NCBI GenBank assembly: GCA_963643505.1
Contig: CAVIKF010000006.1
Coordinates: 1 to 64,000 of the forward strand
Reading direction: 5' to 3'
From: CAVEFW01 sp963643505
GTDB lineage: Bacteria > Actinomycetota > Coriobacteriia > Coriobacteriales > Eggerthellaceae
DNA length: 64,000 bases
The notes below the pieces were generated by a model. It was given only the letters and a program-made list of their open reading frames with translations. It did no database searches and had not been told where the DNA came from. Positions 60,339-64,000 of the stretch are shown one piece after another. Every line of letters begins with the position of its first letter. Within the stretch, counting starts at the first letter, position 1. The position numbers were made by a program, and so were the translations under genes.

Positions 60339-62171
60339 ATGGCTGAATACAGCAAGCTCACCGAAGAGGACATCGACGAGACAGACGACCGCGAGTCCAT
60401 GATCAAGGTCGACGACGTGACCATGGTGTTCAACATCGCAAGCGAGCAGTTGAACAACCTGAAGGAATATGCCATCGCCATCGCCCGCCGCGAGCTCATG
60501 TTCAAGGAGTTCAAAGCGTTGCAGCACATCAGCATCGATGTGAAGCGGGGTGACGTGTTCGGCATCCTCGGCACAAACGGCTCCGGCAAGTCCACCCTCA
60601 TGAAAGTCATCGCCGGCGTGCTTGACCCCACTGAGGGCACCTGCACCGTCAACGGAAACATCGCCCCCCTCATCGAGTTGGGCGCCGGTTTCGACATGGA
60701 CCTCACAGCACGCGAGAACGTGTACCTCAATGGGGCGCTCCTCGGCTACTCCAAGAAGTTCATCGACGAGAACTTCGATGCCATCATCGAGTTCGCCGAG
60801 GTTGAGGACTTCCTCGATATGCCTCTCAAGAACTACTCCTCCGGCATGGTCAGCCGTATCGCCTTCGCGATCGCCACCGTCATCGTCCCCGAGATCCTCC
60901 TTGTTGACGAGGTGCTCTCCGTCGGAGACTTCATGTTCCAAAAGAAGTGCGAGAACCGCATCAAGGAGCTCATCGACCAACACGGCGTCACCGTCCTCAT
61001 CGTCTCCCATTCCAACGAGCAGATCGCACGTCTTTGCAACAAGGCCGTATGGATCGAGAAGGGCCACATGCGCATGTGCGGCAAAGCCCAGGACGTGTGC
61101 CGCGTCTACGGTGCGCTCGGCGGGCGTAAGGGCTCTTCCGAAAGCGAGACACGCATATTCGACCTTCTGACCAATCGCAACAAGCACGACGAGCTTCCCG
61201 TTCGCTCCGTCTTTGGCGGAGACCCGGTTGAGTCCTCGGTTAACCTCGCGCTCGCCCGCCGCAACCCCCAAGGAGGTTCCACCGACAAAAAGACGGCGAT
61301 CCTCGTCCCGAACTCGACCCACATCAACTCCGTGTTTGCCGCAAGCCTTGCCCAGACATTCGATGCGCCGGTCATCCAAACGCGCAGCGACTACACCTCC
61401 GCACCGGTTGAGCACTACCTCGCGCTCAATCATCCCAAACGCGTCGTGTTCGTCGACTGCGGCAAGACAGCCCCAGCCGTGCTCGACCGCTTGGGGTCTT
61501 TGGAGTGGAAACCGGAAATCCAAGACATGTCCGGCGACGGCTACTTCCCGGGATTCTCGCTTGCGCTTATCAATCGTGGCGCCGAGCAGGGATGGTGGGG
61601 TGACACCTTCGTCCTCATGGAGTTCACCGACGTCGCCGAGAGTATACCGACCATGCCGCTGTTATCCTCGTTACATGCTCCGGTGCTTATGACCTTGGCC
61701 TCGGAAGGCCTCGGAAAAGCCGAGCTCGACGACGTCCTCAACCGCGCCGACGCCCTCGGCTTCAAGCGGGTCTTGGCGATCGGCCCCTCTTTGGACCAAG
61801 CCCTTATCGATGCCGCACGCGAGAAGGTCGAGACTGTCGTCCTCGGTCGTGAGGGAACGCAGTTCGCTCGCGGTTTCGAAATCACGAAATGGGCCTTCGA
61901 GCACCGTGGGAGCCAGACATGCGAGATATGCGTCGCTTCGCTGGACTCCACGCAATGGCCGTATGTCTTCAGTTGCTCCGGCTACCTTGCCCCCACCAAC
62001 GGCGTCGTCATGATGGAGGACTCCCTCGACCTTGACGGCATCAACACCTGTATCGATTTCCTTCACGACAACGCCGGCGCCATCTCCGACCTGACGTTTG
62101 CGGGAAGTACCTCCTCTTTCACGGTAAGCGACTACGACCTGCTCAACACCGCCTACCACGAAGGCAAATAA
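60339..62171 (+). CDS. wzt: Wzt-type ABC ATPase fused to three CWB2-like modules
   Basis: 610 residues. Residues 20-265 are a canonical polysaccharide-export ATPase: Walker A GTNGSGKST (78-86), ELGAGFDMDLTARENVYLNG, signature YSSGM (166-170), Walker B ILLVDEVLSVGD with Asp190-Glu191, and the H-loop VSHS. Instead of the usual Wzt jelly-roll, the C-terminal half (about 286-610) resembles three cell-wall-binding-repeat-2 units. Each has an alternating beta-alpha pattern with segments like LLSSLHAPVLMTLASEGL and GFKRVLAIGPSLDQALI. Such domains normally lie outside the cell. No signal peptide is present. Confidence 0.9.
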   Translation: MAEYSKLTEEDIDETDDRESMIKVDDVTMVFNIASEQLNNLKEYAIAIARRELMFKEFKALQHISIDVKRGDVFGILGTNGSGKSTLMKVIAGVLDPTEGTCTVNGNIAPLIELGAGFDMDLTARENVYLNGALLGYSKKFIDENFDAIIEFAEVEDFLDMPLKNYSSGMVSRIAFAIATVIVPEILLVDEVLSVGDFMFQKKCENRIKELIDQHGVTVLIVSHSNEQIARLCNKAVWIEKGHMRMCGKAQDVCRVYGALGGRKGSSESETRIFDLLTNRNKHDELPVRSVFGGDPVESSVNLALARRNPQGGSTDKKTAILVPNSTHINSVFAASLAQTFDAPVIQTRSDYTSAPVEHYLALNHPKRVVFVDCGKTAPAVLDRLGSLEWKPEIQDMSGDGYFPGFSLALINRGAEQGWWGDTFVLMEFTDVAESIPTMPLLSSLHAPVLMTLASEGLGKAELDDVLNRADALGFKRVLAIGPSLDQALIDAAREKVETVVLGREGTQFARGFEITKWAFEHRGSQTCEICVASLDSTQWPYVFSCSGYLAPTNGVVMMEDSLDLDGINTCIDFLHDNAGAISDLTFAGSTSSFTVSDYDLLNTAYHEGK

Positions 62172-62215
62172 CGCTATCCGAAATAGCATTCTCCAAAGTA
62201 ACGTTCACAAGAAGC
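62160..62215 (+). repeat. About 15-bp tandem echoes of the wzt 3' end
   Basis: The gene end GCAAATAACGCTATCCG is followed by AAATAGCATTCTCC and AAAGTAACGTTCACA; each copy contains a TAA or TAG. Confidence 0.7.
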
Positions 62216-62221
62216 GTTTGC

Positions 62222-62249
62222 AAAAAAGAGGGATGGCCATCCATCCCTC
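62222..62249 (-). terminator. Terminator of the GT4 gene
   Basis: Minus strand GAGGGATGG-ATGG-CCATCCCTC is a perfect 9-bp stem followed by TTTTTT. It lies about 100 bp past the GT4 stop and may also stop wzt transcripts. Confidence 0.85.
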
Positions 62250-62261
62250 CGCTATTGCGCG

Positions 62262-62385
62262 TCGCTTGCCGCCTGTTGGCAATCGGCCACCGTGCGTCGC
62301 TTGCCGCCTGTTGGCAATCGGCCGACAGGCGGCCATCGCGCCACCCACGATCTATTGGCGACCGGCCGTTGCGTGGCGATCGGCC
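62262..62385 (-). repeat. 35-bp tandem echoes of the GT4 3' end
   Basis: The minus-strand gene end GGCCGGTCGCCAATAGATCG recurs as GGCCGATTGCCAACAGGCGG twice, with following GCAAGCGACGC identical between the two downstream copies (period 35). Confidence 0.9.
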
Positions 62386-63548
62386 ACCGCGTTAAGCATT
62401 CTGACGAGCTTTTCCATGATCGTCGACCAACGATAGTACGTATCGACATACCCAGGACCCGCTTGTCCCATGACGACACGCTCCTCCTCGTGGGTCATAT
62501 AGAAATCGACCATGCGCTCAAACTCGGCGAAGTTGGTGTAGAACAGACCGGCGTTGCTGCGCAGGCAATGCCCCTTCAAAACGTCGCAGCGGCCATTGAC
62601 AAGCACGGGCGTTTTGACGCGAAGTGCCTCGAGAACGACCATGGAAAGGCTCTCGAACGGTGACGATTGGACCAGGGCGACCGCACCCTCCATACCTGCA
62701 TACTTGTCGGCCTCGTCCACGAAACCCAAGCTGACGATGTCCTTATGGTCGGGTATGGGGATGTCCTCCTTGCCCATCAACACAAGCTTCAACGGACTGG
62801 CGGGGTGTCGCGCCTTGTAGTTGAGGAAGTAGTGGAACAGCTCATCACACCCCTTGGTCATGGTGATACGGCCCGCGTATACGAGGTAGGGCGCGTCGCC
62901 GAGCCCGAACTTCCCACGAAACTCCTTTGCGGACCCATGGGGAGCGACGACGCAACCCACACCGCCCACATCCACAAGGATGCCCTCGGAATCGAAGGTC
63001 CTTTGAAGGAACGCGAGCTCCTCGGGGGTGATGGCGAACCAACCCGCCGCGTTCTCGAGGACCCCTTTATACACCGGTTGGTGGATCCATGCCTCGTCAT
63101 GCGCGGTGGGAACGATGATCGCCTTGTCGCCAACGAGAGGGACGCTGAAGACGGTGGGATAGAACATGTACGTCATCAACAGGAACGCATCATAGTCGTC
63201 GCGATGCTCTCGCACATAGTCGATAAGACCGGGACAAAGAGGTCCTTGCTCGCTGACCCACTCCTTGCCGGTCTCGACCGTAGCCAAAGGAGAGAGCGCC
63301 CTCATATTCAACTCGTCGCTCAAGTTGCGTCTCTTCTCAGCAGCCCAGCGGCGCACCAAGACCCCGTCAATGTGCTCTTCGTCGGCGTCGATATCATTTT
63401 CCCAAGTCACATAGTCAGTGCACTTGGAAGTAAGCACCTCGACCTCGAAATGTTCCTTGAGACGTTGCACAAACGAGCGGCACGCGCTCTCGGATCCGCC
63501 CAGGATGTTATCACCGTAGCGTTGGACGACAACACAAATCTTCCTCAT
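62352..63548 (-). CDS. GT4 family glycosyltransferase
   Basis: 398 residues of the GT-B fold. The N-terminal VVVQRYGDNILGGSESACRS has the Gly-rich nucleotide-sugar loop. The C-terminal donor domain has YLVYAGRITMTKGCDELFHY and the family 4 E-x7-E equivalent around SSPFESLSMVVLEALRVKTPVL. The ATG at 63548 has GGAG 8 nt upstream. It sits 27 bp after a second GT4 gene on the same strand. Confidence 0.9.
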   Translation of the reverse strand: MRKICVVVQRYGDNILGGSESACRSFVQRLKEHFEVEVLTSKCTDYVTWENDIDADEEHIDGVLVRRWAAEKRRNLSDELNMRALSPLATVETGKEWVSEQGPLCPGLIDYVREHRDDYDAFLLMTYMFYPTVFSVPLVGDKAIIVPTAHDEAWIHQPVYKGVLENAAGWFAITPEELAFLQRTFDSEGILVDVGGVGCVVAPHGSAKEFRGKFGLGDAPYLVYAGRITMTKGCDELFHYFLNYKARHPASPLKLVLMGKEDIPIPDHKDIVSLGFVDEADKYAGMEGAVALVQSSPFESLSMVVLEALRVKTPVLVNGRCDVLKGHCLRSNAGLFYTNFAEFERMVDFYMTHEEERVVMGQAGPGYVDTYYRWSTIMEKLVRMLNAVADRHATAGRQ

Positions 63549-63575
63549 CAATCAGGCTCCCAAACCGTATAACCT

Positions 63576-64000
63576 TTAAACCCCAACAAACCCTCGTATC
63601 AACGCGGACAGGCGCTCAGACGTCTTCTCATACGAGAAATCCTCCAAGCGTCGCCTCTGCCCCTCGAGGATATCGGCACGCAACCCCTCGTCACGTACAA
63701 TGCGATCCATGACACCAGCCGTCACGAAGGGATCCTTCTCGCCAAGGAGGATACCCGCACCACCAAGGGTCTCGCCCACCGCAGTACTGTCGTAGGCGAC
63801 GATCGGCGTATCGAACATCATGGCCTCCACAAGGGGAATGCAAAATCCCTCGTGCTCGCTTTGACACAGGAAGACGTCGGCAATCTCGTAGTACGCTAAA
63901 ATTTCGTCAAATCCGATATGGCCCGGGAAGTACACGTCATCGAGGTCGAGATCCTCGACATAACCAAGAAGACGGGACCCATAGCGATCGGTCTTGTCGA
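63576..64000 (-). CDS. GT4 family glycosyltransferase, truncated by the window edge
   Basis: The C-terminal 141 residues are visible; the frame is open to base 64000. It reads DKTDRYGSRLLGYVEDLDLD, then YEIADVFLCQSEHEGFCIPL with the E-x7-E motif completed by VEAM, and DSTAVGETLGGAGILL, the standard donor-site half of a GT4 enzyme acting on surface glycans. Confidence 0.9.
   Translation of the reverse strand, partial: DKTDRYGSRLLGYVEDLDLDDVYFPGHIGFDEILAYYEIADVFLCQSEHEGFCIPLVEAMMFDTPIVAYDSTAVGETLGGAGILLGEKDPFVTAGVMDRIVRDEGLRADILEGQRRRLEDFSYEKTSERLSALIRGFVGV

Overview
The window reads as a chromosomal segment of a high-GC Gram-positive anaerobe. Gene content and order point to the class Coriobacteriia (Actinomycetota). 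The clues are a Firmicutes-like rplS-rnhB-yraN-comM-dprA-trmFO-xerC block, a tmk-holB-ricT block, class B sortase with an SPQTG substrate, ThyX, a class I two-subunit fumarase and a cell-wall-binding-repeat-2 domain. This placement is an inference; no 16S gene is present. The sequence is draft: 69 Ns lie at 41680-41748. No rRNA, tRNA, IS element, prophage or CRISPR array was seen.

Layout. 1-1022: 3' part of glutamate dehydrogenase. 1288-13865 (all minus): a degenerate phosphoesterase-like membrane protein, uvrA, then the genome-maintenance block xerC, trmFO, dprA, comM, yraN, rnhB, rplS and an M20 dipeptidase. 14035-16614: MocR and TetR regulators and a 41-residue protein with its own terminator. 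16946-20475: a duplicated DciA-like protein and the divergent methionine pair metA / O-acetylhomoserine sulfhydrylase. 20581-29493: a PflX-like radical SAM enzyme, a zinc-ribbon membrane protein, a pseudo-dehydrogenase, two DegV proteins, nicotinate phosphoribosyltransferase and RicT. 29486-34534: holB, tmk, malic enzyme and the fumarase subunits. 34729-40638: archaeal-type topoisomerase I, a DUF1385 protein, a PQ-loop-like protein and thyX. 40742-46244: a methyltransferase, then a surface operon of SPQTG protein, sortase B, LCP ligase and CpsC/CpsD. 46485-51078: a NYN-LOTUS protein, small redox and metal-cofactor proteins, and CIRCE-controlled hsp20. 51463-64000: surface polysaccharide cluster with glycosyltransferases, rmlADBC for dTDP-rhamnose and a Wzm/Wzt exporter.

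How it fits together. The last third is a cell-surface polysaccharide factory. RmlADBC makes dTDP-L-rhamnose, GT2/GT4 enzymes assemble the chain, Wzm/Wzt exports it, and the LCP protein and CpsC/D probably attach it and control its length. MetA carries Glu111, which predicts acetyl-CoA use, and so feeds the O-acetylhomoserine sulfhydrylase transcribed divergently from it.

The main unusual signal is not a gene. At about 15 loci the sequence just past a stop codon contains diverged tandem copies of that same gene's 3' end, often with the stop codon included. Each locus has its own unrelated repeat. In the best cases these have grown into minisatellites, such as eleven 32-bp units at 26132-26483 in an alternating A/B pattern. 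A second strong signal is a Wzt-type ATPase whose C-terminal half looks like three cell-wall-binding-repeat-2 modules.
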